Shown: positions 1 through 9,633, counted from the stretch's first letter. The stretch is DNA of 61,701 nt from Acidobacteriota bacterium (GCA_020200135.1 JAIVJI010000094.1:22250-83950); one strand, 5' to 3'. Translations and numbers: made by a program. Notes: generated from the sequence alone by a model not told the origin.

Positions 1-551
1 GCGCAGCCCGTCGTCGAGTCGGTGCAGGAGAAGCAGCCCGTGCAGGTGCCCGAGTTGGCGAAGACCTCGGGGCCGCCGCCCGAGTGCCACGCGCCGATGA
101 TGTACTTGACGGTCGTGCCGGCGGGCTGCGGGGGGATGGCGCCCGTCAACACGTCAACGATCTGGCACCCCTGCGTCTGGTCGGAGTAGGTGCAGGTGAA
201 GCTCGCGGCCGCCACCTGCGTCGTGCCGGAGGGCGTGCCGAAGCTACCCGAAGGGTCTGTGCCGTCGGTCGTGTAGTAGACGCGTGCCTGGTTTGTGAAG
301 AACTGGAACTCGACCTTGAAGTGCAGGCTGTAGGTCTCGGGCGAGTAGAGCTGGAAGCCGGCCGCGCCGCTGCGGTCGGTGTTCTCGACGTAGCGCCCGC
401 AGGCGGTGTCGGTGCCGCCCGAAGGGCACGTCGGCGTCGCGACGAAGTTGGCCGTCTGCTCGTGGTAGACGAAGTTGGCCGTGGCCGACGCGTCGGCCGA
501 AGCGAGGCAGACGCAGGCGCAAGCGGCGAGGGTTAGCAGAAACTTTCGCAT
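1..551 (-). CDS. Secreted protein of unknown function, 3' end cut by window edge
   Basis: The minus-strand frame is open from an ATG at 551 to the first base of the window, so about 183 residues are visible and the C-terminus is missing. The N-terminus is a signal peptide (MRKFLLTLAACACVC, then Ala-rich to about residue 24). The mature part is rich in Thr, Gly, Tyr and Cys, with paired cysteines near the visible end (GTCTGCFSC), which suggests disulphides in an extracellular beta-rich fold. The stretch VYYTTDGTDPSG resembles chitobiase/Ig-like surface modules, but I do not recognise the family. A promoter-like sequence lies about 180 bp upstream. Confidence 0.72.
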   Translation of the reverse strand, partial: MRKFLLTLAACACVCLASADASATANFVYHEQTANFVATPTCPSGGTDTACGRYVENTDRSGAAGFQLYSPETYSLHFKVEFQFFTNQARVYYTTDGTDPSGSFGTPSGTTQVAAASFTCTYSDQTQGCQIVDVLTGAIPPQPAGTTVKYIIGAWHSGGGPEVFANSGTCTGCFSCTDSTTGC

Positions 552-730
552 GGACGATTCCTCCCTGTCAGGGCGGCAGAAGGCTTCGCGGCCTCCCGCC
601 TCGGCGCATGTGACGATTCAGGACTGAAGCCTCGTGTGCGTGGGGAGTCGCCCGAACGTGTCGCGCCGCGCTTCGGCTTCGAGGTAATTTTGCGTTTTCT
701 GAAAATGGCCTGTGTCGGGAAGCGCGTTAT

Positions 731-758
731 ATTTTACACGAGCCGCCAGGGCCGTCAA
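731..758 (-). promoter_or_regulatory. Sigma-70-like promoter for the secreted protein gene
   Basis: On the minus strand a TTGACG -35 (753-758) is followed after 16 bp by a TAAAAT -10 (731-736). It lies in an AT-rich patch between the HTTM gene and the secreted protein gene, leaving a leader of about 175 nt. The run of eight A/T pairs at 757-764, just beyond the end of the HTTM gene, could also act as the U-tract of a weak terminator. Confidence 0.45.
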
Positions 759-772
759 AAAAAATCTTCCGA

Positions 773-1678
773 TTACCCGGCCGGCCCGCCCTCAAAAGTT
801 GCTCCGTCGCGCGGCGCGTTTGCTCGCGCCCACAGCCTCCGCGCGAGCGCCGGCCAGTCGACGAAGACGAGGTAGAGCGCGAGGTGGTACGGGAAGAAGA
901 TGTTCATCAGCAAGAGCGTGCCGAGGTGGAACAGGACGCCCGCCGCAAGTATGGGCGCGCGCGCGCGGCGCGAGAAGACCGCCAGCGGGAAGGCCAGCTC
1001 CCACAGGAGCACGAGCGCGACAAGGTAGGGCGTGTACTCGCGGTAATCGACGAGCCGGAAGGCCGCGCGGAACTGCGTGTCATGCAGGTTGTCGAGCGAG
1101 TTGGTGACGGCGAGCGCGGGCAGGTTGTCCGGGCTCAGGTAGCCGAGCCCCGCTACACGCAGCTTGATGAGCGCCGAGCTGAAGTAAGACCACGCGAGCA
1201 GCAGGCGCATGAGCAGGATGGGGTAGCCGTAGACGAGTCCCCCGCCCCGCCCTCCCAACGCGCGGGCGCGGCCCCGGAGGGAGTCGAGCGAGAAGGCGTC
1301 GCCGCACGGCGTGAAAGCCAGCACGAGGAGGACGTAGACGGCGGGCATCTCGTCGTGGTTGAAGTGCGTGAAGCTGCGCAGGAGCCCCTGGTAAAAGAGG
1401 AAGAGCAGCGCCGACGCCTTCGTCGTGTAGGAGGTGAACAGACCGGCCGCCGCCCCGAGGAGCGTGGCGGCGAAGAGCCACTTGAAGGCCGTCAGCGCGC
1501 CGGGCGTCAGCAGGCGCTCGTAAAACCCCCACGGCAGCAGCCGCATCAAGCCCGTCGGGCGGAGCACCGTCACGGGGAGACGGCCGAGGTTGTCGAAGGA
1601 GGTCAGGAGGACTTCGCAGAGCACGAAGCCGAAGACGACGGCGCGCACTGCGCCGAGCGCCTCGGCGCCGGCCGGCAC
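773..1678 (-). CDS. HTTM-domain multipass membrane protein
   Basis: About 301 residues with roughly six to eight hydrophobic helices separated by short Arg-rich loops (for example AVRAVVFGFVLCEVLL near the N-terminus and LALYLVFVDW near the C-terminus). The pattern YQGLLRSFTHFNHDEMPAVY and the repeated Trp/Tyr-rich helices fit the HTTM family, related to the membrane domain of vitamin K-dependent gamma-carboxylase. Its reaction is unknown. The frame stays open far upstream, but the N-terminal extension overlaps the neighbour and is Arg/Pro-rich, so I place the start at GTG 1678 (GTG 1705 is the alternative). It is the distal gene of the radical SAM locus and overlaps or abuts the single-helix protein gene. 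Confidence 0.7.
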   Translation of the reverse strand: MPAGAEALGAVRAVVFGFVLCEVLLTSFDNLGRLPVTVLRPTGLMRLLPWGFYERLLTPGALTAFKWLFAATLLGAAAGLFTSYTTKASALLFLFYQGLLRSFTHFNHDEMPAVYVLLVLAFTPCGDAFSLDSLRGRARALGGRGGGLVYGYPILLMRLLLAWSYFSSALIKLRVAGLGYLSPDNLPALAVTNSLDNLHDTQFRAAFRLVDYREYTPYLVALVLLWELAFPLAVFSRRARAPILAAGVLFHLGTLLLMNIFFPYHLALYLVFVDWPALARRLWARANAPRDGATFEGGPAG

Positions 1679-1686
1679 CAGCCGTC

Positions 1687-2253
1687 TTAAAGCTCCGCTC
1701 TCCACGTCTCGATGAAGCGTCCGAAGTCTGTGTACGCGCGTCCGTCCCACCTGTACGCGTCGAGGCGGACGGCGCGCAGGCGGCGGGGCGAGTCGGCGGG
1801 GAGCCGCCGGTTGTGGCTCTCGCCCCACGCGCGCAGAAGTTCCGGGAGACGTGCCGCGCGCGGGAGTTTGTCGGCGCCGCCGGTCGCGGCCGCGAGCGCC
1901 GCGTTTGCGGGGTGTGGCTGTGTGATGAGAAAACTCTTATTCTCGACCGTCGCGCCGACGAGCGACCAGTGGCGCCAGCTCAGCGCGTCTGTGAGCCGTG
2001 CGGGCGGGAGGTCGAACGTCTCGCCGCCGACGGTCTCGCCGCGAAGGACGTAGTAGTCCGTGCCTTTGCTCAAGTCGCCGCCCGCCATCATCATCGTGTA
2101 GGCCGGGAACGGGTAGAGGTTTCTGACGGCGAGAAACGACCAGACGAGCGGCGCGCACAGCGCGAACGTCAGCAGCGCGTAGCGCAGACGCACGCGGCGG
2201 GCGAACGTGGCGTCGCCGTCCGTGTGTCCGTCGCGTGCGGGGTCTCCGGCCAT
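1687..2253 (-). CDS. Single-helix membrane protein of unknown function
   Basis: 188 residues from ATG 2253; a longer frame from TTG 2304 exists but adds only low-complexity sequence. One transmembrane helix (about residues 25-45, YALLTFALCAPLVWSFLAV) is followed by a soluble domain of about 140 residues with many Trp, Arg and Leu residues. I do not recognise a family. It sits between the PqqD-like gene and the HTTM gene with an 8 bp gap to the latter at most, so the two membrane proteins are probably co-translated and may form one unit. Confidence 0.65.
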   Translation of the reverse strand: MAGDPARDGHTDGDATFARRVRLRYALLTFALCAPLVWSFLAVRNLYPFPAYTMMMAGGDLSKGTDYYVLRGETVGGETFDLPPARLTDALSWRHWSLVGATVENKSFLITQPHPANAALAAATGGADKLPRAARLPELLRAWGESHNRRLPADSPRRLRAVRLDAYRWDGRAYTDFGRFIETWRAEL

Positions 2254-2315
2254 ACTCTGAAAGGATTCGGGAGCGCCGGCCGCTTCGACGGCGGCGTGGC
2301 GCAAGCGGCGGCGGC

Positions 2316-2597
2316 TCAGGCCGCGCGGACGAGCTTGAAGGCGCGCAGGTTGTCGAGGAGTTTGAGCACACTCTCAGTGGCGTGCTCGGGGCTGACGTCG
2401 TAGGCGGCCGTTATCTGGCCGACTATCTCTTCGAGCGTCTGCTTCTTCTCCAGCCCGCGCCAGACGATCATCCCCGTCTCGTTCAACTGAAAATACTTCT
2501 TCGTGTTGAGATCGACGAGGATGCCCTCGCCCGCGTCGAACTCCGTGAAGACCACGTGCTCATGCGGCAGAAGCCCGTTCGTGCCCGCCAGGGTCAT
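2316..2597 (-). CDS. PqqD-family protein (peptide-binding chaperone type)
   Basis: 93 residues from ATG 2597, preceded by a GAGG Shine-Dalgarno with about 5 nt spacing. The sequence has the PqqD signature: a beta-hairpin ending in ILVDLNTKKYFQLNETGMIVW, then helices containing TLEEIVGQITAAYDV and a C-terminal helix. PqqD proteins bind precursor peptides and deliver them to a partner radical SAM enzyme; such an enzyme is encoded immediately upstream, with a 31 bp gap. The role is inferred from family and neighbours. Confidence 0.88.
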   Translation of the reverse strand: MTLAGTNGLLPHEHVVFTEFDAGEGILVDLNTKKYFQLNETGMIVWRGLEKKQTLEEIVGQITAAYDVSPEHATESVLKLLDNLRAFKLVRAA

Positions 2598-2628
2598 GCC
2601 CACCTCTTCAACCTCATTCGTCAAAGCT

Positions 2629-3735
2629 TTACGCGCGCGGCGGCGCGGACTGTAAGACCGGGAGGGCGCGCGGCGGCGCCGCGGCGGCCGTCGCCCCGTC
2701 GTGCCACGGAATCTTGCCGAAGCTCCGGAGACAGAAGAGGCAGGGCGAGCCGAGCTGGAGACCGGGTCTCTCGCCCGAAGCGGCGGCCGCCGCGAGCGCC
2801 GCGCGCCGTCGCTCGTTCTGCGCCGAGGCCACGCCGCGCAGCCGCGCGAGCGCGGACGCGAAGTCTTCACCGTTCAGGTCGGCGACCACATCCCCCTCGC
2901 CCGCCGCGCCGCGGTAGCCAGAGAGGTTGCAGCAGAGCGAGAGCCGGCCCCTGTAGTCTATGTTGAAACTCGTCCCGGCCAGCGCCGAGCACGGCGGCTC
3001 GGGGTCGACGTTGGAGTAGCCGACTTCGAGACTCACGCGCATCCGGAAAACGCGCGCGAGCACGGCCACCTCCTGCTCGGCCTCGGTGCGCTCTTCCGCC
3101 GAGAGCGAAAGCTCGTCGTCGGCGGCGCCAGAGGTCGGCAGGTTGTAGCCGAAGCTCAAGCCGGCAGCGCCCATGCGCGCGGCGAAGAGCGCTGTCTGTT
3201 CGAGGAGCGGGAGCGTGTCGCGGCGCAGGCCGACCTTGACGACGAAGGGCAGGCGCGCCGCCTGGCAGCGCGCGAAGGCGCGCGCGAGCCGCACGAACGA
3301 GCCGTCGCCGCGCCAGCGGTCGTGCGTCTCACGCGTCGGGCCGTCGAGGCTGAAGGAGACGTGGCTCACGGCCGCGCGGTTGGCGGCGACCGCCGGCCAG
3401 ACTCTCTCGAAGTGCCAGCCGTTGGTGACGAAGCTGCACGTCAGCCCCTCGGCGTCCACGGCCTCGACGACCTCTCGGAAGTGCGGGTGGAGCGTCGTCT
3501 CGCCGCCGGTGAACATGACCTGCTTCGCGCCGACGGCCTCGCGCGCCTCGCGCACGACGCGCCGGAGCAGCTCGACCGGGAAGAAGTTGGCGGGCGTGTG
3601 GTAGAGCGCGTCCTCGTCGCGCAGGCAGTAGGAGCAGTGCAGGTTGCAGATGTTCGTCAGCTCGACTATCAGGCGCGGCGGCCCGTAGTCGCGCACGCGC
3701 GACGACTCCTGAACAGTCTCGGGAGGGAGGCTCAC
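2629..3735 (-). CDS. Radical SAM/SPASM-type enzyme
   Basis: 368 residues. The [4Fe-4S]-SAM motif CNLHCSYC (CX3CX2C) is at about residues 29-36, followed by the GGETTLHP motif of the SAM-binding core. The C-terminal part holds a Cys cluster (CSAL near the middle, LCC, then CLFC near the end) consistent with a SPASM or twitch auxiliary cluster region. The GTG start at 3735 overlaps the upstream TGA in GTGA and has a GGGGAGGGG ribosome site. With PqqD downstream and the candidate precursor two genes upstream, the likely role is peptide modification, as in PqqE-type systems. The chemistry and substrate are not shown. Confidence 0.88.
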   Translation of the reverse strand: MSLPPETVQESSRVRDYGPPRLIVELTNICNLHCSYCLRDEDALYHTPANFFPVELLRRVVREAREAVGAKQVMFTGGETTLHPHFREVVEAVDAEGLTCSFVTNGWHFERVWPAVAANRAAVSHVSFSLDGPTRETHDRWRGDGSFVRLARAFARCQAARLPFVVKVGLRRDTLPLLEQTALFAARMGAAGLSFGYNLPTSGAADDELSLSAEERTEAEQEVAVLARVFRMRVSLEVGYSNVDPEPPCSALAGTSFNIDYRGRLSLCCNLSGYRGAAGEGDVVADLNGEDFASALARLRGVASAQNERRRAALAAAAASGERPGLQLGSPCLFCLRSFGKIPWHDGATAAAAPPRALPVLQSAPPRA

Positions 3736-4799
3736 TGCCCCTCCCCGCGCGTACACGCGTACACGAACGCCGACGCGTGCGCCGCGTCGCCGATGAGGTC
3801 CGTGCACGCACGCAGCTCGTAGCCGGCGGCCTGTCGCGCGAGCCCGGCAAGCACGCCGAGGTGCGCCGTCGCGGACGGCTTGTCGTAGCAGGCCCACGGG
3901 CACATGCGCAGGAGCTGGCGCATCGTCTCGGCCTGCGAGAGACGGCGCGCGCTGCTCGACGGCTCGCGGGTGACTGTGGGAAAGAATATGGCGCGCGGGA
4001 CGGTGGACTCGGCGAAGCGTTCGGGGAAAATTTCCTGCGGCTCGAAGCGCCTTTTGAGCGGGTCGAAGGGCGCGGGCTCCGACAGGCGGTCTTCAAAGCC
4101 GCCGAGGACGCCGGCGGCGATGGTCGGCTCGGCCACCGCGAACTGACGGCGCAGGGCGCGCGCCTCTACTTGCGCGCCGCTCTCGTAGAGGAGCAGCGAG
4201 TCGTCCGACAGGTAACGCCAGCCCGCGTTTGCGAGCTGCGTGGCGAGCGTTGACTTGCCGCTCCCCGAGGGGCCGACGATGAGGAAGCCTTCGCCCGACA
4301 CCGGCTCGACGAGGCCGGCGCCGTGCAGCTCGAACAGCCCGCAGCGGCGCAGCGCCGTCATCGAGGCGTCGAAGATGAGGCGTGCGAGTGCCGCCCTCTC
4401 GCGCGCGGCCGCGCTCGAACCGATCCAGACCTCCACGCGGCGCGGGCTCTCGGCCGCGACGCGCACGGCCGAGCCGTTGCTCTCGAAGAAGTAGCTCTGC
4501 CCGTCGGTGTGGCAGACGCCGCCCCCGGCCGTCTCGAACTCATCGAGCCCGCGTGGCGCGGCCGGCACCGCGCCCGAGCCGGCGAAGATGGTCACGTCCG
4601 GCTCTGCGCACGCCCCGCCCTCGAGCGCGGAGACGTGCCAGCCCGCGAAGTAGCTCCGGAAGAGCCGTGCGGCCTCCGCGTCGTCCGCCCGGACGCAAAT
4701 GAAACGACCGGCCACGGCGTAGAAGCTCGCGTGAGCCGGTCTTTCACTTCGTCCGACGCCCGCGAGGGGCGTTTCGGGGATGGTCACTCTATACATCAC
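3732..4799 (-). CDS. HPr-kinase-like P-loop protein
   Basis: 355 residues. The central P-loop GPSGSGKST (about residue 178) sits in the context FLIVGPSGSGKSTLATQLANAGWRYLSDDSLLL, typical of HPr kinase-related proteins found in peptide-modification loci. It lacks the full N-terminal HPr kinase domain, having instead about 150 residues of divergent sequence. The start is GTG 4799, with GAGG 7 nt upstream; ATG 4796 is equally possible. It overlaps the radical SAM gene by 4 nt and follows the small peptide gene by 27 nt. It may phosphorylate a peptide side chain, as reported for HprK homologues in some lasso-peptide clusters, but that is inference. Confidence 0.82.
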   Translation of the reverse strand: MMYRVTIPETPLAGVGRSERPAHASFYAVAGRFICVRADDAEAARLFRSYFAGWHVSALEGGACAEPDVTIFAGSGAVPAAPRGLDEFETAGGGVCHTDGQSYFFESNGSAVRVAAESPRRVEVWIGSSAAARERAALARLIFDASMTALRRCGLFELHGAGLVEPVSGEGFLIVGPSGSGKSTLATQLANAGWRYLSDDSLLLYESGAQVEARALRRQFAVAEPTIAAGVLGGFEDRLSEPAPFDPLKRRFEPQEIFPERFAESTVPRAIFFPTVTREPSSSARRLSQAETMRQLLRMCPWACYDKPSATAHLGVLAGLARQAAGYELRACTDLIGDAAHASAFVYACTRGEGQ

Positions 4800-4826
4800 C
4801 GCGAGACCTCGGCCGTCGCCGGGCCC

Positions 4827-5012
4827 TTAGTTGGTCGCGCCGCTGTCGGTCAGCTGGAAGAAGGTCGTGGCTTCGAGCACGTCGATCGGGAAGGAGACTT
4901 CCGGCTCCACGAACGCTTTCCTGTTCGCGGCCGGCTCGGCCGGCTGCACGTTCTCAACTTCAATGACCTGTGAAAGCTGCACGGGGATCACATTCTCGGT
5001 CTTCGTGGACAA
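4827..5012 (-). CDS. Candidate modified-peptide precursor, 61 aa
   Basis: 61 residues starting MSTKTENVIPVQ. The start is TTG 5012, chosen because a complete AGGAGG lies exactly 7 nt upstream and no in-frame ATG exists nearby. The peptide is acidic, lacks a signal peptide and has no Cys. The C-terminal half (SFPIDVLEATTFFQLTDSGATN, positions 40-61) holds Thr, Phe, Asp and Ser that could be modified. Its strong ribosome site, small size and place between the STN-domain gene and the kinase, radical SAM and PqqD genes make it the best precursor candidate. No family is recognised and a structural small protein is possible. Confidence 0.6.
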   Translation of the reverse strand: MSTKTENVIPVQLSQVIEVENVQPAEPAANRKAFVEPEVSFPIDVLEATTFFQLTDSGATN

Positions 5013-5019
5013 GGTATTG

Positions 5020-5025
5020 CCTCCT
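5020..5025 (-). promoter_or_regulatory. Perfect Shine-Dalgarno for the 61-aa peptide
   Basis: The minus strand reads AGGAGG, 7 nt before the TTG start at 5012 and only a few bases after the stop codon of the upstream STN-domain gene. This is the strongest ribosome site in the locus. It decides the start of a gene with no ATG. Confidence 0.8.
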
Positions 5026-5031
5026 GTAAAT

Positions 5032-5883
5032 TTACAAAGATTTGGCCGAAGCCGGTGACAAAAGCGCGAGGCGGAGGGGCTGCACTTGAAACGTCTGTAA
5101 GTCAACCCGGTAGTAAAATCGCACGCCCGGGGACAGGCTCCTGAACGCCTGATCCAGCGGGAAATTCTGAAACTCTACGTCAACCAGCTCCGCGGAATCG
5201 TAGCGCATCTCGAAGGGGACGCCGACCTCGCTGGCGATCTTGAAGAGCACGACCGAGAGCGGCTGCTTGCGCGCGCGCACGCTCAACTGGTTGTTCGCGA
5301 AGGAGACGCGGAGCGGGTTTTCCTCTTCCTTCTTCCGCTGAGCATCCGAGTTCGTGCCTTCCTCGGTGTCGCCCTCGATGAGGATGGCCTCGGAGGTGCC
5401 GCGCACGGCGGCGTTCATCGAAGGCATGGGCTCGTTCATCCCCTGGAGGTAGATGGCCAGCGCCTTCGGCTCGTCGCCGCCGTCGCCGCCCGCGACGTAA
5501 TCGACGTACGACTGCGGCGCGAGCATACGCAGCGTGGCCTCCAGGTTGAGCCCGCCGAACTCCAGCGTCACCTTCTGCTTCCCCACCAGCGGGGTCAGCG
5601 TGAAGGGCACCTTCAAAAGGCGCGAGAGCTCACCCGTAATCTCGGAGAGCGCCGCCTCCTTCGCCTTGACGGTGAAGGTGTAGGGCGCGCCCTTACTCAT
5701 CCTGACGCTCCAGGGCTTCGCGGCCGCCTTCGGCGCGGCCTGAGCCGCGGTTGGAGCGGGCGCGGGTTTAGCATCACCGCCGGCCTTCTGGTCTGCAAAG
5801 ATCGTGGCCGGCGTAAGCGCCAGCGTCAGGGCGAAACCGGCGGCTGACAACAGACGTCGCCGGCTGAGAAAGCTTTCAGACAT
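5032..5883 (-). CDS. Exported protein with STN/secretin-like domains
   Basis: 283 residues from ATG 5883. The N-terminus SRRRLLSAAGFALTLALTPA looks like a twin-arginine or Sec signal peptide. After an Ala/Pro linker there are two similar beta-alpha-beta segments (about residues 65-125 and 185-275). Segments such as PLSVVLFKIASEVGVPFEMRY and NFPLDQAFRSLSPGVRFYYRV are typical of the STN (secretin/TonB N-terminal) module. It heads the operon that continues into the 61-aa peptide gene (19 nt apart). Why an envelope protein sits directly before a candidate peptide precursor is unclear. Confidence 0.7.
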   Translation of the reverse strand: MSESFLSRRRLLSAAGFALTLALTPATIFADQKAGGDAKPAPAPTAAQAAPKAAAKPWSVRMSKGAPYTFTVKAKEAALSEITGELSRLLKVPFTLTPLVGKQKVTLEFGGLNLEATLRMLAPQSYVDYVAGGDGGDEPKALAIYLQGMNEPMPSMNAAVRGTSEAILIEGDTEEGTNSDAQRKKEEENPLRVSFANNQLSVRARKQPLSVVLFKIASEVGVPFEMRYDSAELVDVEFQNFPLDQAFRSLSPGVRFYYRVDLQTFQVQPLRLALLSPASAKSL

Positions 5884-6004
5884 AAAACGCAAACGTCCCT
5901 ACTTGATAAAGCTCGGACCCGATTGTTCGTGGACTAAAAGGAGCAGCCCTTCGCGTCGTCAAGGCGCAACAGGTTCGAAAATGGACATTCCGACGGGCAA
6001 GCGG

Positions 6005-6033
6005 AAGCTAACATAAATAAACACCGAGGTCAA
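6005..6033 (-). promoter_or_regulatory. Candidate promoter upstream of the STN/peptide/radical SAM operon
   Basis: The minus strand has TTGACC (6028-6033), a 17 bp spacer and a weak TAGCTT -10 (6005-6010). It lies in the only sizeable gap (about 200 bp) of the locus, immediately upstream of the STN-domain gene. The -35 and spacer are good but the -10 is poor, so this is a moderate call. Confidence 0.35.
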
Positions 6034-6058
6034 CGCCGTAGTGGGCCGGGCCTTACGT

Positions 6059-6077
6059 GCGGCGACGGAGTCGCCGC
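6059..6077 (-). terminator. GC-rich hairpin after the nucleotidyltransferase gene
   Basis: A perfect 8 bp stem (GCGGCGAC / GTCGCCGC, 3 nt loop) lies 10 nt beyond the stop codon at 6087. There is no U-run, so intrinsic termination is uncertain. Confidence 0.35.
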
Positions 6078-6086
6078 CCACCCTTG

Positions 6087-7280
6087 TCAGTGCGGGTCGC
6101 CGCCTTTGAGGGCCAGCCGCACGGGGCGCAAAAAGTAGTAGAGGAAAGCCATCCCGGCCGGGAGACGCACGGCCGTCAGGTCGCCGTCGGTCGGCGTGAA
6201 GATGTGGCGCAGGTAGGCCGCCCTCTCCCTCAGCCGTCCGCGCGCGCGCATGTTGAAGCTGACGTTGCGGGCGAAGCCCGCCGGCTCGTACTCCGCCCCG
6301 GCGAAGAGCGCCGATGTCACCTCCGAGGCGAGCGCGGTGACCGCCGGGTCGTGCGTCTCGGCGCGCACGCCGTCAGGCAGCCTCGTCCCGTAAAGTCCGC
6401 GCGCGAGCCGGAGCGCGAGCCGGAACATGCGCTCGACGCGGGACGCGCGTGCGCGCCCGAGGACGAAGTCCCAGTCGAGCCCCGGATGCGAGTCGATGAG
6501 CGCGGCCACGTCGCAGACCCACGCGAGCCGCTCCCAGAGGTGCTTCGTCCCGTGAACCGCGAGCGCGAGGAGAAGGTCTTCGGGCGCGAGGCACTTCACC
6601 TCCGCGCCGTGGAGCGTCAGCGTCGGAGCGCGTTCCCACGCCCCATCGCCGAGCGGGACGGAGGCGAACGACGCGGGCGAAACTTCCCAGTGCAGCTCGA
6701 CCGTCAGTTTCCCGCCGTCGCGTGAGAAGGCGAGGTTGTGCTGCCGCCGCAGCAGGAACCTTTCTTGCGAAGCGTTCAGACCCTCGGGCTTACTGTAGCC
6801 GAGCGACAAAAGCTGCTCGCCCGCACGCGCCACGTCGCCGCGGCGCACGAGGATGTCGAGGTCGATGAAGCGGCGGAGCGCGAGGTCGCCGTAAGCCTGG
6901 ACGGCGAGCGCCGGGCCTTTGTAGGCGAGTGAGCCAACGCCCGCCGCGCCGAACAGACGCGCGACGCGTACCAGCTCGCCGGCGAGGAGCGTGTTACGCG
7001 TCGCCTGCTCGCGGAACTTCCCGCGCAGCCTCTCGCGCGTCTCAGCGGGCGCGGCGTCCGGCATCGACTCTTCGAGACCGCGATACATGAGCGGAAGCAC
7101 CGCGTGTCGCCGAGCGAGCCGGTAGAGGTAGTCCCAGTCAATTTCCACGCGCGCCAACTCACGCAGGCGCGACGCGGCCTCCGCGTCGCCGCCCCTGCGC
7201 GTACACAGGAGCAGCAGCTCGTTCTCGGGCCGCCGGGTCGCGAGCTTATAGAGTTCCGGGTCGGGGAAGAGTTCAGACAT
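6087..7280 (-). CDS. Nucleotidyltransferase-family protein (NTP_transf_5 type)
   Basis: 397 residues from ATG 7280. The nucleotidyltransferase-like core around residues 125-160 contains YKGPALAVQAYGDL then RRFIDLDILV, the usual lysine/arginine and DxD signature of this family. A later segment, LALAVHGTKHLWERLAWVCD followed by VAALI, is also typical. These proteins commonly accompany HprK-like and PqqD-like genes in peptide-modification loci, which fits the neighbours here. The substrate is unknown. It is separated by about 40 nt from the upstream O-methyltransferase gene. Confidence 0.8.
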   Translation of the reverse strand: MSELFPDPELYKLATRRPENELLLLCTRRGGDAEAASRLRELARVEIDWDYLYRLARRHAVLPLMYRGLEESMPDAAPAETRERLRGKFREQATRNTLLAGELVRVARLFGAAGVGSLAYKGPALAVQAYGDLALRRFIDLDILVRRGDVARAGEQLLSLGYSKPEGLNASQERFLLRRQHNLAFSRDGGKLTVELHWEVSPASFASVPLGDGAWERAPTLTLHGAEVKCLAPEDLLLALAVHGTKHLWERLAWVCDVAALIDSHPGLDWDFVLGRARASRVERMFRLALRLARGLYGTRLPDGVRAETHDPAVTALASEVTSALFAGAEYEPAGFARNVSFNMRARGRLRERAAYLRHIFTPTDGDLTAVRLPAGMAFLYYFLRPVRLALKGGDPH

Positions 7281-7324
7281 CTGTTGCCTGACCCGCGGGC
7301 GCGGCGCGTGGTCGCGGGCGGGGC

Positions 7325-7984
7325 TTAGCCGGTCTTCACGGCGTAGCCGAGGCCGTCGCCGACGGGCAGGATGACCGAGAGCAGTTGCGGGTGACGGATG
7401 AAGACTTGATTGAACTCTCGCAGCGCCTGCGTCGAGGCGGTCTGCTCCGGCGAGCTTATCTCGCCCGCGACCTGACCGCCCCAGAGCAGGTTGTCGACGA
7501 TGACGAGCCCGCCCTCGCGCAGCAGCGGCAGAGAGAGTTCGAGGTACTGCACGTACTCCTCCTTCAGCGCGTCGAGGAAGATCGCGTCGAAGGTCTCGCC
7601 CGCGAGGCGCGGGAGGACTTCGAGCGCGAACCCGCGTTCGATGCGCACGCGGTCTCGGAGGCCCGCGCGCCCGAGGTAGCCTTCGCCGCGCGCGATCATT
7701 TCCTCACTCGGCTCGATGGTGACGACCTCGCCGCCGTCGCCCATCCCCTGAAGCAGGTGCACGACCGTGTAGCCGATGGCCATGCCTATCTCGAGGACGC
7801 GGCGCGCGCCGGTCGCGCGGGCTGTGATCTCGATGAAGCGCGCCACCTCGCGGTCGGCGATGGGGACGCGGTGCTCCTCTGCGTACGCCTCCATCTCGGC
7901 GAGCAGGCCGTCGTTGGCGGGCAGGAGGCGTTCGAGGTATTCGGCCTGTTCGGGCCTCACGATGGCGTCGAGACGCGCTTTCAT
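7325..7984 (-). CDS. SAM-dependent O-methyltransferase (COG4122 type)
   Basis: 219 residues. The SAM-binding motif VLEIGMAIGYTVVHLLQ and the metal/substrate motif FDAIFLDALKEEYVQYLE are diagnostic for the small O-methyltransferase family that includes caffeoyl-CoA O-methyltransferases and tRNA hydroxyuridine methyltransferase (TrmR). ATG 7984 is preferred over a longer frame because it has GGAG upstream and matches family length. It might act on the product of the radical SAM locus or on tRNA; position alone does not decide. Confidence 0.85.
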   Translation of the reverse strand: MKARLDAIVRPEQAEYLERLLPANDGLLAEMEAYAEEHRVPIADREVARFIEITARATGARRVLEIGMAIGYTVVHLLQGMGDGGEVVTIEPSEEMIARGEGYLGRAGLRDRVRIERGFALEVLPRLAGETFDAIFLDALKEEYVQYLELSLPLLREGGLVIVDNLLWGGQVAGEISSPEQTASTQALREFNQVFIRHPQLLSVILPVGDGLGYAVKTG

Positions 7985-8061
7985 CTGTCTGTGACTCCGC
8001 GTGTGAAATTTAATGGAGCGCAAGTCTAGCGCTAACGCGGCGGGGCAGGCAAATTCACTTT

Positions 8062-9585
<1,524 letters not shown>

Positions 9586-9633
9586 CTCATTCTCCATGCC
9601 TCCGACCAGAAGCACGCCCCGTGCCACAGGAGG

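Noticed and set aside
2598..2870. N-terminal extension of the PqqD-like protein
   Set aside because: The extension is Arg/Pro/Ser-rich, overlaps the radical SAM gene and precedes a good ribosome site for the short form.
1687..7984. Lasso-peptide locus
   Set aside because: Although HprK-like and PqqD-like genes also occur in lasso clusters, there is no asparagine-synthetase-like cyclase or transglutaminase-like protease here.
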